Assembly (NCBI RefSeq): GCF_014230305.1 | Contig: NZ_JACLAU010000026.1 | Span: 1-49,260 of the forward strand | Origin: Novosphingobium aerophilum | GTDB lineage: Bacteria; Pseudomonadota; Alphaproteobacteria; Sphingomonadales; Sphingomonadaceae | Direction of reading: 5' to 3' | DNA: 49,260 bases | Part shown: piece by piece, positions 38,261-46,970 of the stretch | Layout of the letters: every line of letters starts with the position of its first letter | Position numbering within the stretch: the stretch's first letter is position 1 | The notes under the pieces: model-generated | The model's database searches: none | What the model was told of the DNA's origin: nothing | What the model saw: only the letters and a program-made list of their open reading frames with translations | Position numbers and translations under genes: made by a program

Positions 38261-38510
38261 TCAGAACAGGGGCGCACCTGACGGTGCCGGTACAGATGCT
38301 GCAGGCGGCGGCATGTGTGCGGCGGTTGCGGCGGTGGGGGGCGCCGGGGATGCAGAAGCAGGATTTGCAGTCGCAGCTAGCCCATCTGCTACCATCGCCT
38401 CCGGCCGGTCGGTCCAGCCCACGATCTCGAAGCGCGGTTGATAATTGGTCCCATGCTTGTTGGTGACGGGCGTAACGCCCGTGCAGCGCACTACAGGTAG
38501 TTTGCCAGTT
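38261..38510 (-). pseudogene. C-terminal fragment of an unrecognised plasmid/phage protein
   Basis: A leftward frame reads GKLPVVRCTGVTPVTNKHGT, then NYQPRFEIVGWTDRPEAM, and ends in a long Ala/Pro-rich tail PSGAPLF at 38261. The beta-rich conserved-looking core suggests a real protein whose 5' part was replaced near 38505 by a Cro-like gene fragment in a different frame. It is co-oriented with the CHC2 gene 73 bp downstream. No function can be assigned. Confidence 0.4.
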
Positions 38511-38597
38511 ACCGCTTCGGGTGCGGCCAAAGTAGCTCTCGGCCATTTTGTGGGCCTTGAGGAACGAATCAATCTCGGGAACTATGGGATGTGTCAT
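38505..38597 (-). pseudogene. Small phage-type regulator, N-terminal fragment, divergent from the repressor
   Basis: Starts MTHPIVPEIDSFLKAHKMAE, then SYFGRTRSGNWQ; the F-L--HKMAES-FGR pattern is that of small alphaproteobacterial prophage DNA-binding proteins. After about 31 codons the frame loses similarity and runs antisense across another fragment. It lies back to back with the S24-type repressor gene, the arrangement of a cI/cro-like switch. The shared palindrome at 38587-38603 overlaps its start codon. Confidence 0.45.
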
Positions 38598-38603
38598 ACA
38601 TCC
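38587..38603. promoter_or_regulatory. Palindromic operator candidate in the prophage switch region
   Basis: Perfect inverted repeat GGATGT-N5-ACATCC covering the start of the divergent small regulator. Two further ATCCCACA copies (near 38643 and 38669) lie before the repressor ATG and share the GGGAT/ATCCC core. Confidence 0.55.
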
Positions 38604-38692
38604 TTTATTCCGAGATCAATCCAACATCACAAGTAGGGCGGAATCCCACAATTAAGATTGCGGGAAGCATCCCACAGTGTTACCCACAACAC

Positions 38693-39418
38693 ATGACCCA
38701 GCCATCCGCCTTCAACATCGCCTATCTCCGCAAAATCCTGGAGGAGGCGACTGCGCCTGACGCCAAGTGGAACTCGCGCTCGCTGTCCCTAGCGGCAACC
38801 TCGGGAAAGAACCCGTATCTCGTGCGCGACATCGTGAAGGGTAAAAGCACTAACCCAACGCTTGATACGCTGGTTGGGCTCGCCAAGGCGCTCGAAATGG
38901 ATATCTCGCAGATGATCCCGGCAGCCGCCTCGGTGATGCATCGGGTAGGCGGAGCACAGTCATACGAGATGCTCGAAGTTGTCGGCGCCGTCGCCGCCGG
39001 CGTGTGGCGCGAACAGACCGAGTGGAGCCAGGAGGATCGCTATTCCATCGAGGTAGGCCCTAATCCGTTTCCGGGAAGCGAGCGCCTTGCCCTCAAGATG
39101 GAAGGCCTGTCGATGGACAAAGTCATCCCGCCGGGTTCTGACCTTGAGTGCCTACGTGTCGCTTACGGCTACGTCGAGCCGCAACCTGGCGACATCGTCA
39201 TCGTCCAGCGCGACAAGCACGACCTGCACGAACTCACCTGCAAGCGCCTCGACCATGACGGGCAAAATTACATCCTGCGGGCCGAGTCCACGCGGGCTGA
39301 GTTCCAGGAGCCGATCGTGATCGGCCGCCCCGATGAGAACAGCATCAGCGACGATGGCATTACAATCATTGCTATCGTCTTGCGCGCCCACCAGAGTCTT
39401 TACGCTCGGCGCAGGTGA
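38693..39418 (+). CDS. Phage-type repressor: XRE HTH + S24/LexA-like peptidase domain
   Basis: 241-aa cI-like repressor. The N-terminal HTH has SLSLAATSGKNPYLVRDIVKGKSTNPTLDTLVGLAKALEMDISQM. The C-terminal S24 domain has VGAVAAGVWREQTEW (the A-G cleavage-type pair), LALKMEGLSMDKVIPPGSDLEC (serine nucleophile region, S-M) and PQPGDIVIVQRDKHDLHELTCKRL (containing the Lys region). The start is set at ATG 38693 rather than 38591, because the upstream stretch is the operator region. The gene appears intact although its prophage is not: surrounding phage genes are fragments. Autocleavage ability is plausible but not shown. Confidence 0.85.
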   Translation: MTQPSAFNIAYLRKILEEATAPDAKWNSRSLSLAATSGKNPYLVRDIVKGKSTNPTLDTLVGLAKALEMDISQMIPAAASVMHRVGGAQSYEMLEVVGAVAAGVWREQTEWSQEDRYSIEVGPNPFPGSERLALKMEGLSMDKVIPPGSDLECLRVAYGYVEPQPGDIVIVQRDKHDLHELTCKRLDHDGQNYILRAESTRAEFQEPIVIGRPDENSISDDGITIIAIVLRAHQSLYARRR

Positions 39419-39452
39419 TCAGACCCCTTTGTCAAGGGGGTATGTGATCAGA
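39415..39452. repeat. GTGATCAGA direct repeat flanking a C/G hairpin
   Basis: GTGATCAGA occurs at 39415-39423 and 39444-39452 around ACCCCTT-TGTC-AAGGGGGT, which can form a short terminator-like stem just after the repressor gene. A terminator role is likely. The repeats may also mark a recombination join with the following PHP fragment. Confidence 0.4.
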
Positions 39453-39537
39453 GACGGTTTGTTATTGGATTTGTCCATCATTATTCCATGAAGGATCAAA
39501 ACTGGGAAACCCGAGCTTCGGGCAACCCTTTTCCCTC

Positions 39538-40389
39538 ATGGATGGCCGCTATGACCCGGCCGAGTTCCGCAACTGGAACGACGCCGCCCCAAAGGTCGCA
39601 GTCGGCATGGAAGGTGCCCCCGGGCACCAGGCTGGAGCGATCAATCCTGATGGCAGCCTTGATCTCGAGGGACGGCGCGGCGGGTACAGCAAGGTGCCGA
39701 CCATGGGCGGTTTCGATCCGATGACGGCGCGGCTTGGCGGCCTATGGGATTCGATGCTCTCCGAAGGGCGGCGCTGGTGGGTAACGGCAACTTCGGATTC
39801 CCACCGGCACTGGCGCGAGGGCGGTAGTGACTTCTGGCCGGGTGAATATTCCAAGACCTATGTGCTCGCCCGGCGTGACCACACTGACATCATGGATGGA
39901 TTGCGCCACGGGCGCATCTTCGTGACGACCGGGGACCTCGTGTCCGCCGTCGATGTCAAGGTGACCGGTTCCCGTTCGCGCCGCAAGGCTGCCGGGCTTG
40001 GGCAGGAACTGGTGATCCGTCCGGGCGAGAATGTCACGGTCGAGATCCGGGTGCGCGATCCGCAAGCCGCTAACAGCGCCGGCCAGAACCCCCAGGTCTC
40101 CCGGATCGACCTGATTTCCGGCTCCGTAACTGGCCCTGTGGCCGATCGCGGCACGGATCGGGCCCCAGAGACCAAGGTGCTTCGCCGCTTCACGGCTGCG
40201 GATTGGCGGCGAGATGGTGACGATCTGATCATGCGCCATCGCATTGGGAAAGTGCGATCTGGTCTTTACCTTCGCGTACGCGGCACCAACACGGCAGAAC
40301 TGGAGCCATCGGAAGATCCGGCTGGCGAAAACCCCTGGGGCGACTTGTGGTTCTACGCAAATCCGACGTTCGTCACACCGCGCCTTTGA
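39538..40389 (+). pseudogene. PHP-domain metal-dependent phosphoesterase, C-terminal part
   Basis: 283 codons that look like the C-terminal half of a larger PHP-family metallo-hydrolase. Features are MDGRYDPAEFRNWND, WWVTATSDSHRHW (a metal-ligand TSDSH motif), FWPGEYSKTYVLARRDHTDIMDGLRHGRIFVTTGDLV and a beta-rich tail. The N-terminal HxHxH metal motif expected at the start of a PHP domain is absent, and the sequence just upstream of 39538 is not convincing. I therefore treat it as 5'-truncated. An exported-protein remnant follows at 40465, in keeping with the TonB-receptor neighbours such genes often have. Confidence 0.6.
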
Positions 40390-40464
40390 TTGTCCAAGTT
40401 TGGAGATGGGGCTGACTGGAACACCTGCCTCAGTTCCCTTGCCCCGTTCCAAAGACAACCATCA

Positions 40465-40581
40465 ATGCGGCGTTCGAGACTTGGACTGTCGGTCGCATCC
40501 GACCTCGCACTCTGCCTTGTTCAATCGGCGTGGACGCAAGACGCTGCGGTGACCCTGAAAACGAGTCCGAGGCGGTCGTAG
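40465..40581 (+). pseudogene. Signal-peptide remnant of an exported protein
   Basis: A 38-codon frame beginning MRRSRLGLSVASDLALCLVQ with a basic start, hydrophobic core and an AWTQDA cleavage-like site, then an early stop. It resembles the N-terminus of a TonB receptor or other secreted protein. Short and uncertain. Confidence 0.3.
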
Positions 40582-40582
40582 A

Positions 40583-40814
40583 AATTGTTTGGGGGAAGCT
40601 GGAGAGCAGGGAGGCAGCGACGATCCAGGGTTTCGCTCAAGCTGACGATGTAACCCCGGCCTAGGCCGCCCGGATGCTCAACCTGGCCTAACTGGCGCCG
40701 CCCGTGCTGGAGAAGCTACTGATTGCGCGCGTCCCGCCGACGGTGTCAGTGAAAGAACTGGCCACAGCGGCCGAGTTGCCGTGGGTCGAGCAAGAAGCGG
40801 CTGTGTTTGGGTAA
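40583..40814 (+). pseudogene. Degenerate site-specific recombinase C-terminal tail
   Basis: One frame reads EAATIQGFAQADDVTPA-stop-AARMLNLA-stop-LAPPVLEKLLIARVPP, then VKELATAAELPWVEQEAAVFG and a final TAA. The pattern (FA--D-VTPAY-ARML-LAFLAP) resembles the C-terminal tail of large serine recombinases. Two in-frame stops (TAG, TAA) make it inactive. It lies exactly between the mosaic segment and the arsenic cluster. Confidence 0.45.
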
Positions 40815-40821
40815 TCCTGCG

Positions 40822-41058
40822 TCAGGCGGTCCCGAGCTTCTCGGCCACTTCCGAAACGGTCAGCACCTTGCCGGTCGACACAACCTTGTCGTCAATAACG
40901 AGCGCAGGCGTCGACATCACGCCGTAAGCCGCGATCTGTGCGTAGTCGGTGACCTTCACGATCTCCGCCGGGATCCCGGCGGCATCGGCGGCCGCCTTCG
41001 CATTCTCGCCGAGGGCTATGCACTTCTTGCAGCCTGAACCAAGGATCTTGATGATCAT
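40822..41058 (-). CDS. Small thioredoxin-like redox protein
   Basis: 78-aa thioredoxin-fold mini-protein of the redox-active disulfide type: MIIKILGSGCKKCIALGENA has the active-site Cys-Lys-Lys-Cys (residues 10-13), and a cis-Pro segment STPALVIDDKVVSTGK. It sits 13 bp downstream of the permease gene in the same direction, a pairing often seen for ArsP/DUF318-type permeases. It probably reduces a disulfide or handles the metalloid for that permease (inference). Confidence 0.88.
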   Translation of the reverse strand: MIIKILGSGCKKCIALGENAKAAADAAGIPAEIVKVTDYAQIAAYGVMSTPALVIDDKVVSTGKVLTVSEVAEKLGTA

Positions 41059-41071
41059 GCGTGTCTCCAAT

Positions 41072-42058
41072 TCAAAGTAACATGGGGCCAAAGGCATTGA
41101 ACACATAGCCAATCACGATGATGCCGGTCGCGACGATTCCCACAAAGAGCAGCAGCAGTGGCAATTTGACGACCCGCTTGAGCATGATCATGGACGGCAG
41201 GGACAGGGCAGTCACGGCCATCATGAAAGCCAGAGCGGTTCCGATGCCCACACCTTTGCCGACCAAGGCCTCTGCAATAGGAAGCGTGCCGAAAATGTCG
41301 GCGTACATAGGCATCCCGACCACCGTCGCGACGAGGACAGACCACCATTTGTCCTGCCCCAGAAGTGCGGAAATAAAGGCTTCCGGCACCCAGTTGTGAA
41401 TGGCAGCGCCAATGCCCACGCCGATCAGCACATAGAGCCAGACCTTGCCGAAAATCTCGGCAACCTGATCCCGGGCGAAGTCGAAGCGTTGGCGCCGGGT
41501 CAAATGGCCATCATCGCTTTCCATGACCGGGCTATTGAACACGAATGCCTCAACCTGCCCCTCCATCTTCATCCGGCTGATCAGCGTCCCTCCCAGCACG
41601 GCCAGAACAAGGCCCACCGCAACATAAGCCAGCGCGATCGTCCAGTTGAACACGCTGGCCAGCAGGATGATCGACGCGAGGTCGACCAGAGGCGAGGAAA
41701 TCAGAAAGGCAAAAGTTACGCCAAGCGGCAATCCAGCGCTCGTGAAGCCGATGAACAGAGGGATCGACGAGCATGAGCAGAATGGCGTGATGGTGCCCAG
41801 CAGAGCCGCCATGATGTTGGCACCAAGACCCTGACGCTGTCCCAGGATACGGCGCGTCCGCTCTGGCGGAAAATAGCTTTGCACCCATGAGATCGTGAAG
41901 ATCAGCACCCCGAGCAGGATGAAGATCTTGATGACGTCATAGATGAAGAAGTGGATGCTGCCACCAAGCCGTCCGGCAGGGTCAAGGCCGAATCCGTCCC
42001 GAACGAGCCAGGCGACCAGATCAGACAGCCACTGCATGCGCAGCAACTGATCATTCAA
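41072..42058 (-). CDS. ArsP/DUF318-family permease
   Basis: Inner-membrane permease, about 320 aa with eight or more hydrophobic segments. The conserved cysteine motif is GTITPFCSCSSIPLFIGFTSAGLPLGVTFAFLISSPLVD. The second half repeats the fold (WWSVLVATVVGMPMYADIFGTLPIAEALVGKGVGIGTALAFMMAV). ArsP members export trivalent organoarsenicals, and related proteins move other substrates. TTG at 42058 gives 328 aa; ATG 42037 (MQWLSDL) is an alternative. It is transcribed divergently from the ars genes and coupled to a thioredoxin-like gene. Confidence 0.85.
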   Translation of the reverse strand: MNDQLLRMQWLSDLVAWLVRDGFGLDPAGRLGGSIHFFIYDVIKIFILLGVLIFTISWVQSYFPPERTRRILGQRQGLGANIMAALLGTITPFCSCSSIPLFIGFTSAGLPLGVTFAFLISSPLVDLASIILLASVFNWTIALAYVAVGLVLAVLGGTLISRMKMEGQVEAFVFNSPVMESDDGHLTRRQRFDFARDQVAEIFGKVWLYVLIGVGIGAAIHNWVPEAFISALLGQDKWWSVLVATVVGMPMYADIFGTLPIAEALVGKGVGIGTALAFMMAVTALSLPSMIMLKRVVKLPLLLLFVGIVATGIIVIGYVFNAFGPMLL

Positions 42059-42229
42059 CCATGTGAAAATCTCGGAGATGGCCTGCCCCCATGGCGTGAG
42101 TGAACGCGTGCGGAGGCCGCGTCGATACTGGATGCGCCCACTATACGCATCGAGCGCCTCGATTATAAAGCGGGAATACTGGCAGGGGTCGGGAGCGCTT
42201 CAAGTTGTGGATCGCCGGGACCGTCGTCC

Positions 42230-42901
42230 ATGGAGCTTGGTGACGTGCAGAAATTCCTCGTATTCCTCGGGTCAGCCCGTGACAGCACGCCTCCACGCCC
42301 GGCTCGGCTTGGCCTGCGGGTTGCCCGGCAATGCGAGAAGCATCTTCAGGAAATGGGTCATGACGTTGAATTGATCGATCCATTGTCGATCGAGCTTCCG
42401 GCCGCGTTCAAGCCCCACTTTGCCTATGCGAAGAGCGCAGTTCCGGAGGCTCTGGACGCTTTGGCTGCGAAGATCGAAGCGGCAGATGGCTATGTAATGG
42501 TCAGCCCCGAATACAACCACTCCATGAGCCCGGCATTGGCGCATCTGCTCAACCATTTCGGCAGCTCGCTCTTTTCCTACAAGCCCAGCGCCATCGTGAC
42601 CTATTCGGCCGGACAGTGGGGAGGCGCCCGTGCAGCGGTGGGGATGCGCACATTCCTGTCGGAACTGGGTTGCCTGCCAGTATCGGCAATGATCCACCTG
42701 CCGAAAGCACAGGATATCCTGACCGAAACCGGCGACTTTGCCGAAGGTGTCGATACCGCGGCCTGGCAGGGCTATTTTGAACGCACCCTTGCCCAGTTGG
42801 CGTGGTGGGCTGCGGCCGCCCGGGCGCAGCGGACAATTGAAGGCATACCAGCCGCAGCGCCAGCGTTCAGCCGCGATCCCTCGCAGCGGAATGCGCCCTG
42901 A
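42230..42901 (+). CDS. NADPH-dependent FMN reductase-family protein
   Basis: 223-aa flavodoxin-fold oxidoreductase: FLVFLGSARDSTPP (phosphate-binding loop), MVSPEYNHSMSPALAHLLNHF and VTYSAGQWGGARAAVGMRTFLSELGCLPVS. Such enzymes reduce FMN, quinones or chromate. In this place a role in arsenic or oxidative-stress handling is likely. It differs from the ArsH homologue at 45413 in sequence and length. GTG at 42245 (VQKFLVFLGSARD) is an alternative start. It reads toward arsR. Confidence 0.8.
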   Translation: MELGDVQKFLVFLGSARDSTPPRPARLGLRVARQCEKHLQEMGHDVELIDPLSIELPAAFKPHFAYAKSAVPEALDALAAKIEAADGYVMVSPEYNHSMSPALAHLLNHFGSSLFSYKPSAIVTYSAGQWGGARAAVGMRTFLSELGCLPVSAMIHLPKAQDILTETGDFAEGVDTAAWQGYFERTLAQLAWWAAAARAQRTIEGIPAAAPAFSRDPSQRNAP

Positions 42902-42956
42902 AGAAATCGGGCTCCTGCCTTCAGGCCCTGCCTTCCATTCGATGATGCTGGAAATA

Positions 42957-42983
42957 TCAATTGACGGCACAGCACTACCGTCA
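42957..42983. promoter_or_regulatory. arsR operator/promoter candidate
   Basis: TCAATTGA (42957-42964) overlaps the inverted repeat TGACGG-N10-CCGTCA (42962-42983), 33 bp before the arsR ATG. Its place fits an ArsR dimer binding site; GGAAGGA precedes the start codon. Confidence 0.5.
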
Positions 42984-43015
42984 TTATTCGAAAGAACTGG
43001 AAGGATAGAATCACG

Positions 43016-43363
43016 ATGACTGATGTGAACGCTCAAGTGTGGGCGGTCGATGCGCTTGGCGCGTTGGCGCACGAAACACGTTTGTCGGTATTCCGCCTGC
43101 TGGTGAAGGCAGGCCCGGAAGGCATGATCGCTGGCGCTATCGCTGAACATCAAGGCGTTCCGCCGTCCACCATGTCGCATCATCTGGCTACGCTGGAACG
43201 GGCCGGCCTCGTTCAGTCCGAGCGTGAGAGCCGCCTGATCCATTACCGCGCCGATTTCGCAGGCATGCGCCGTTTGCTCGCCTTCCTGATGCAGGACTGC
43301 TGCCAAGGCGCCCCTGAAATGTGCTCTGACCTTCTCGGCGACCTCGCCTGCAATGCCGCTTAA
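43016..43363 (+). CDS. arsR: Arsenic-responsive repressor ArsR
   Basis: 115-aa ArsR/SmtB winged-helix repressor: HETRLSVFRLLVKAGPEG, with recognition helix VPPSTMSHHLATLERAGLVQSERESRLIHYRAD. As(III) ligands are probably the C-terminal cysteines in MQDCCQGAPEMC (Cys95, Cys96, Cys103), rather than the helix-3 CxC of the classical R773 protein. First gene of a tight arsR-arsC-arsC-acr3-arsH operon; As(III) binding should release it from DNA. Confidence 0.93.
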   Translation: MTDVNAQVWAVDALGALAHETRLSVFRLLVKAGPEGMIAGAIAEHQGVPPSTMSHHLATLERAGLVQSERESRLIHYRADFAGMRRLLAFLMQDCCQGAPEMCSDLLGDLACNAA

Positions 43364-43386
43364 CCTCTGACCGCCTGAGGCCTCAC

Positions 43387-43902
43387 ATGTCCGACAAGAT
43401 CTACAACGTCCTCTTCCTTTGTACCGGCAACAGCGCCCGCTCGATTCTGGGCGAAGCGGTGATGAACAAGCTCGGCGCGGGGCGCTTCAAAGCCTACAGT
43501 GCAGGAAGCCAGCCCAAGGGCGAAGTTCACCCGATGGCGCTCTCGGTGCTGAACGGGATGGGTTATGACACCACCGGGATGTACTCGAAGAGCTGGAGCG
43601 AGTTCTCGAAGCCCGGCTCGCCAGAGTTCGATTTCATCTTCACGGTTTGCGACAGCGCCGCGGGTGAAACTTGTCCAGTCTGGATCGGCCATCCGATGAC
43701 GGCGCACTGGGGCATCGAGGATCCGGCAGCCGTTGAAGGTGACGGCCAGCGCGACGCTTTCCTTCAGGCCCTGCGCTACCTGACGAACCGCATCTCGCTG
43801 TTTCTGACGCTGCCGCATTCCAGCATCGACGAGATGGCGATGAAGCAGAAGCTCAAGGAAATTGGCCAGGCCGAAGGTGCCAGCGCTGGGGCAAGCAAAT
43901 GA
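43387..43902 (+). CDS. arsC: Arsenate reductase, low-molecular-weight phosphatase family
   Basis: 171-aa arsenate reductase of the LMW-PTPase fold. The P-loop is LFLCTGNSARSILGEAVMNK with nucleophilic Cys in CTGNSARS; FDFIFTVCDSAAGETCPVW supplies the additional redox Cys pair. This class uses thioredoxin or mycothiol/glutaredoxin-type reductants. Its stop overlaps the next ATG (ATGA), so it is co-translated with the second, unrelated reductase. Confidence 0.92.
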   Translation: MSDKIYNVLFLCTGNSARSILGEAVMNKLGAGRFKAYSAGSQPKGEVHPMALSVLNGMGYDTTGMYSKSWSEFSKPGSPEFDFIFTVCDSAAGETCPVWIGHPMTAHWGIEDPAAVEGDGQRDAFLQALRYLTNRISLFLTLPHSSIDEMAMKQKLKEIGQAEGASAGASK

Positions 43903-44330
43903 ACACCGACATCATCATCTACCATAACCCGGAATGCGGCACGTCGCGCAACGCCTTGGCCATGATCCGCAATGCCGGGATTGAGCCGCATGTCGTGGAA
44001 TATCTGAAGACGCCGCCCTCGCGTGCCTTGCTCGAAAGCCTGATCGAACGTGCCGGTATCTCGCCGCGCGCCCTGCTGCGTGAAAAGGGCACACCCTATG
44101 CCGAACTGGGCCTCGACAATCCGGACCTCTCCGATGCGCAGCTTGTCGATGCGATGATGGCGCATCCGATCCTGATCAACCGGCCGCTCGTCGTCTCTCC
44201 GCTCGGCGTGAAGCTGTGCCGGCCCTCGGAAGAGGTGCTCGATCTGATCCCGGCGCAGCAGCGCGGTGCCTTTGCCAAGGAAGATGGCGAACAGGTCATC
44301 GATGCCGCCGGTAACCGTATCCCTGGCTGA
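43899..44330 (+). CDS. arsC: Arsenate reductase, glutaredoxin-coupled (ArsC R773 type)
   Basis: 143-aa glutaredoxin-fold ArsC: IIIYHNPECGTSRNALAMI with the catalytic Cys in NPECGTSRN; EYLKTPPSR; LLREKGTPYAELGL; HPILINRPLVVSPLGVKLCRPSE. It uses glutathione and glutaredoxin. It begins inside the stop of the first arsC. Two mechanistically different reductases in one operon give redundancy in reductant supply. Confidence 0.95.
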   Translation: MNTDIIIYHNPECGTSRNALAMIRNAGIEPHVVEYLKTPPSRALLESLIERAGISPRALLREKGTPYAELGLDNPDLSDAQLVDAMMAHPILINRPLVVSPLGVKLCRPSEEVLDLIPAQQRGAFAKEDGEQVIDAAGNRIPG

Positions 44331-44342
44331 AGAGGAAAGACC

Positions 44343-45416
44343 GTGACCGCACAGTCCAAGCGCGAACGCCTGTCGTTCCTCGATCGTTATCTGACCCTGT
44401 GGATCTTCCTGGCGATGGCGCTGGGCGTTGCCTTGGGGTCGACTTTCGATTGGCTCCCCAGAGCGATCGACAGCCTCTCCTGGGGGACGACGAACATTCC
44501 CATCGCGATCGGCCTGATCCTGATGATGTACCCGCCGCTGGCGCGGGTGCGCTACGAGGAGCTTCCACGCGTATTCCAGGACAAGCGGGTGCTGGCCATC
44601 TCGCTGATCCAGAACTGGATCATCGGGCCGGTGCTGATGTTCGCGCTGGCAGTCATTTTTCTCAGCGACAAGCCGGAATACATGACCGGCCTGATCCTGA
44701 TCGGCCTTGCCCGCTGCATCGCCATGGTGATCGTCTGGAACCAGCTGGCGAAGGGCGACAACCAGTATGTCGCGGCACTCGTTGCGTTCAACTCGATCTT
44801 CCAGATCCTGTTCTTCAGCGTCTACGCCTGGTTCTTCCTTGCTTTCCTGCCGCCGCTGTTCGGGCTGGAGGGCAGCGTCATCCACGTCAGCTTCTGGACC
44901 ATCGCCGAGGCCGTGCTGATCTATCTCGGCATTCCTTTCCTCGCCGGATTCCTGACCCGCAAGTGGCTCGCCAAGGCCAAGGGCCATGAATGGTACGAGA
45001 AGACATTCCTGCCCAGGATCGGCCCGGTGACGCTCATCGCGCTGCTGTTCACCATCGTCGCCATGTTCAGCCTCAAGGGCAACGAGATCGTCACGCTGCC
45101 AGGGGACACGATCCGGATTGCCATCCCGCTCACCATCTACTTCGTGGTCCAGTTCTCCATCAGCTTCTTCATGGGCAAGCTTATTGCCAGCGATTACCCG
45201 CGCACGACCGCCGTGGCGTTCACCGCAGCGGGCAACAATTTCGAGCTGGCGATTGCCGTTGCCATCGCGGCCTTCGGGCTGGCCTCGCCGGTTGCCTTTG
45301 CGGCCGTCATCGGTCCGCTGGTCGAAGTGCCGGTGCTGATCCTGCTGGTCAACGTCGCCTTCTGGTTCGGACGCCGCTGGTTTCCTGAATCTGTCCCGAC
45401 TGAGGCTCGCGCATGA
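44343..45416 (+). CDS. arsB: Arsenite efflux transporter ACR3
   Basis: 357-aa BART-superfamily arsenite permease of the ACR3 type with ten hydrophobic segments. It shows [53 protein letters not shown] with the essential conserved Cys, and [23 protein letters not shown]. The start is GTG at 44343. Its stop overlaps arsH (ATGA). It exports As(III) made by either ArsC. Confidence 0.95.
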   Translation: MTAQSKRERLSFLDRYLTLWIFLAMALGVALGSTFDWLPRAIDSLSWGTTNIPIAIGLILMMYPPLARVRYEELPRVFQDKRVLAISLIQNWIIGPVLMFALAVIFLSDKPEYMTGLILIGLARCIAMVIVWNQLAKGDNQYVAALVAFNSIFQILFFSVYAWFFLAFLPPLFGLEGSVIHVSFWTIAEAVLIYLGIPFLAGFLTRKWLAKAKGHEWYEKTFLPRIGPVTLIALLFTIVAMFSLKGNEIVTLPGDTIRIAIPLTIYFVVQFSISFFMGKLIASDYPRTTAVAFTAAGNNFELAIAVAIAAFGLASPVAFAAVIGPLVEVPVLILLVNVAFWFGRRWFPESVPTEARA

Positions 45417-46171
45417 CCAAGCCGGTTTATCCGCGCCTGCGCCCACTTGTCGATCCGGAGCATCTGCCGGCCCTCAGGCCGGAATATATCCATCGGCGCC
45501 CAGCGCTGGGTCTGGGCAAACTCGATCAGCCACCGCGCGTCCTGCTTCTCTACGGCTCCTTGCGCGAGCGGTCCTATTCGCGGCTCGCCGTCGAGGAAGC
45601 CGCGCGGCTCCTGCAGTTCTTCGGATGCGAGACACGCATCTTTGATCCCAGCGATTTGCCGCTACCCGACCAAGTGAAGGATGATGACCACCCGGCCGTG
45701 CATGAACTGCGCGAGCATTCTCTGTGGTCGGAAGCTCAGGTCTGGTGCAGCCCGGAGCGGCATGGCCAGATAACGGGGATCATGAAAACTCAGATCGACC
45801 ACCTCCCGCTCGCCTATAAAGGCCTGCGGCCGACCCAGGGGCGCACCCTTGCGGTCATGCAGGTCTGTGCGGGATCGCAAAGCTTCAACAGCGTCAACAC
45901 GCTACGGATTCTTGGCCGCTGGATGCGGATGTTCACTATCCCCAACCAGTCGAGTGTCGCAAAGGCCTACGAGGAGTTCGACGAAGCCGGCCGAATGAAA
46001 CCGTCGAGCTACTACGACCGGATCGTAGATGTCATGGAGGAGCTGGTGCGATTCACCGTTCTCCTACGCCCGCATGCTGCCCAGCTCGTCGACCGCTATT
46101 CGGAGCGCAAGGATCGCAACGAGCCCGTTGATACGCCTGTGGAGGCCGCAGGATTGGCTAATGCCACATGA
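45413..46171 (+). CDS. arsH: Organoarsenical oxidase ArsH
   Basis: 252-aa NADPH-dependent FMN reductase of the ArsH family: [93 protein letters not shown]. ArsH oxidises trivalent methylated and aromatic arsenicals. Last gene of the arsR operon, overlapping acr3 by 4 bp. Confidence 0.95.
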   Translation: MTKPVYPRLRPLVDPEHLPALRPEYIHRRPALGLGKLDQPPRVLLLYGSLRERSYSRLAVEEAARLLQFFGCETRIFDPSDLPLPDQVKDDDHPAVHELREHSLWSEAQVWCSPERHGQITGIMKTQIDHLPLAYKGLRPTQGRTLAVMQVCAGSQSFNSVNTLRILGRWMRMFTIPNQSSVAKAYEEFDEAGRMKPSSYYDRIVDVMEELVRFTVLLRPHAAQLVDRYSERKDRNEPVDTPVEAAGLANAT

Positions 46172-46226
46172 TGCAACGCTGAATAAGTCTGCACGCTACC
46201 GATTGTACGGAGGCAAGATCGGTGCC

Positions 46227-46970
46227 TCACGTCAAAATCATCTTCCCCCCTGCCACGACCAGGACCAGTCCCAAAGCGTAGCGGACCCCCGGTACGGGGA
46301 GCGTGCGCGTTCCGAGTTGGGTTCCAATCAACCCGCCGATCAGGGCGGCGATCGCCCAGAGCGGAAGCGCGGCGGGCAGCGACCCGACAGAGAAGGTCGT
46401 CCCGGCCAGTCCAGCGATTGAGTTAAGGAGGATGAAGGACGCGGCAACCCCCGATGCCGGGCGGGTACCGGCCCAGCCCATGAACAGCAGAAGCGGGCTC
46501 AGGAAAATGCCCCCGCCTGTGCCGGTCAGACCTGAGAGGATGCCCAAGCCAGCGCCAGACGCCAGTGCAGCCGGGACTGGGGGGCGCTTCACCGCGGCGT
46601 CAATGCCCTCCGAGCGCCGTGCCGTGCGAACAAGATGGAATGCAGAGAACAGCAGCACTACGCCCACCAGCGGGCGGTACAGCCACGGGGGGATCTCGAT
46701 CAGCCCACCGAGGAACGCGGCAGGGACCGAGGCAATAGCGAAGGGAAGCAATAGCCGCCAGTCGTTCTGCCCAGCGCGGGAGTAGCGATAGACGGCTAGC
46801 AAGGCGACGAGGATGTTCAGCGCCAATGCGGTGGGCCGCATCACCTCCGGCGAGAGACCGAATAGGGCCATTGCGGCTAAGTATCCCGACGCCCCGGCGT
46901 GGCCCACCGAGGAGTAGAGCGCAGCGGCAATCAGTATCAGGGCAGCGAGGATCAGGTCCGCTTCGCTCAT
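46227..46970 (-). CDS. TauE/SafE-family membrane permease
   Basis: 247-aa protein with about eight hydrophobic helices: ILIAAALYSSVGHAGASGYLAAMALFGL at the N-terminus, then repeated GLTGTGGGIFLSPLLLF and IGGLIGTQLGTRTL motifs characteristic of the sulfite exporter TauE/SafE family. Substrate is unknown; members move sulfite, sulfoacetate or other organic anions. It converges on arsH with a 55-bp gap and may be an island passenger rather than part of the arsenic operon. Confidence 0.88.
   Translation of the reverse strand: MSEADLILAALILIAAALYSSVGHAGASGYLAAMALFGLSPEVMRPTALALNILVALLAVYRYSRAGQNDWRLLLPFAIASVPAAFLGGLIEIPPWLYRPLVGVVLLFSAFHLVRTARRSEGIDAAVKRPPVPAALASGAGLGILSGLTGTGGGIFLSPLLLFMGWAGTRPASGVAASFILLNSIAGLAGTTFSVGSLPAALPLWAIAALIGGLIGTQLGTRTLPVPGVRYALGLVLVVAGGKMILT

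Noticed and set aside
43776..45446. 556-codon leftward frame antisense to the ars operon
   Set aside because: Highly charged, low-complexity composition; four well-supported ars genes occupy the other strand.
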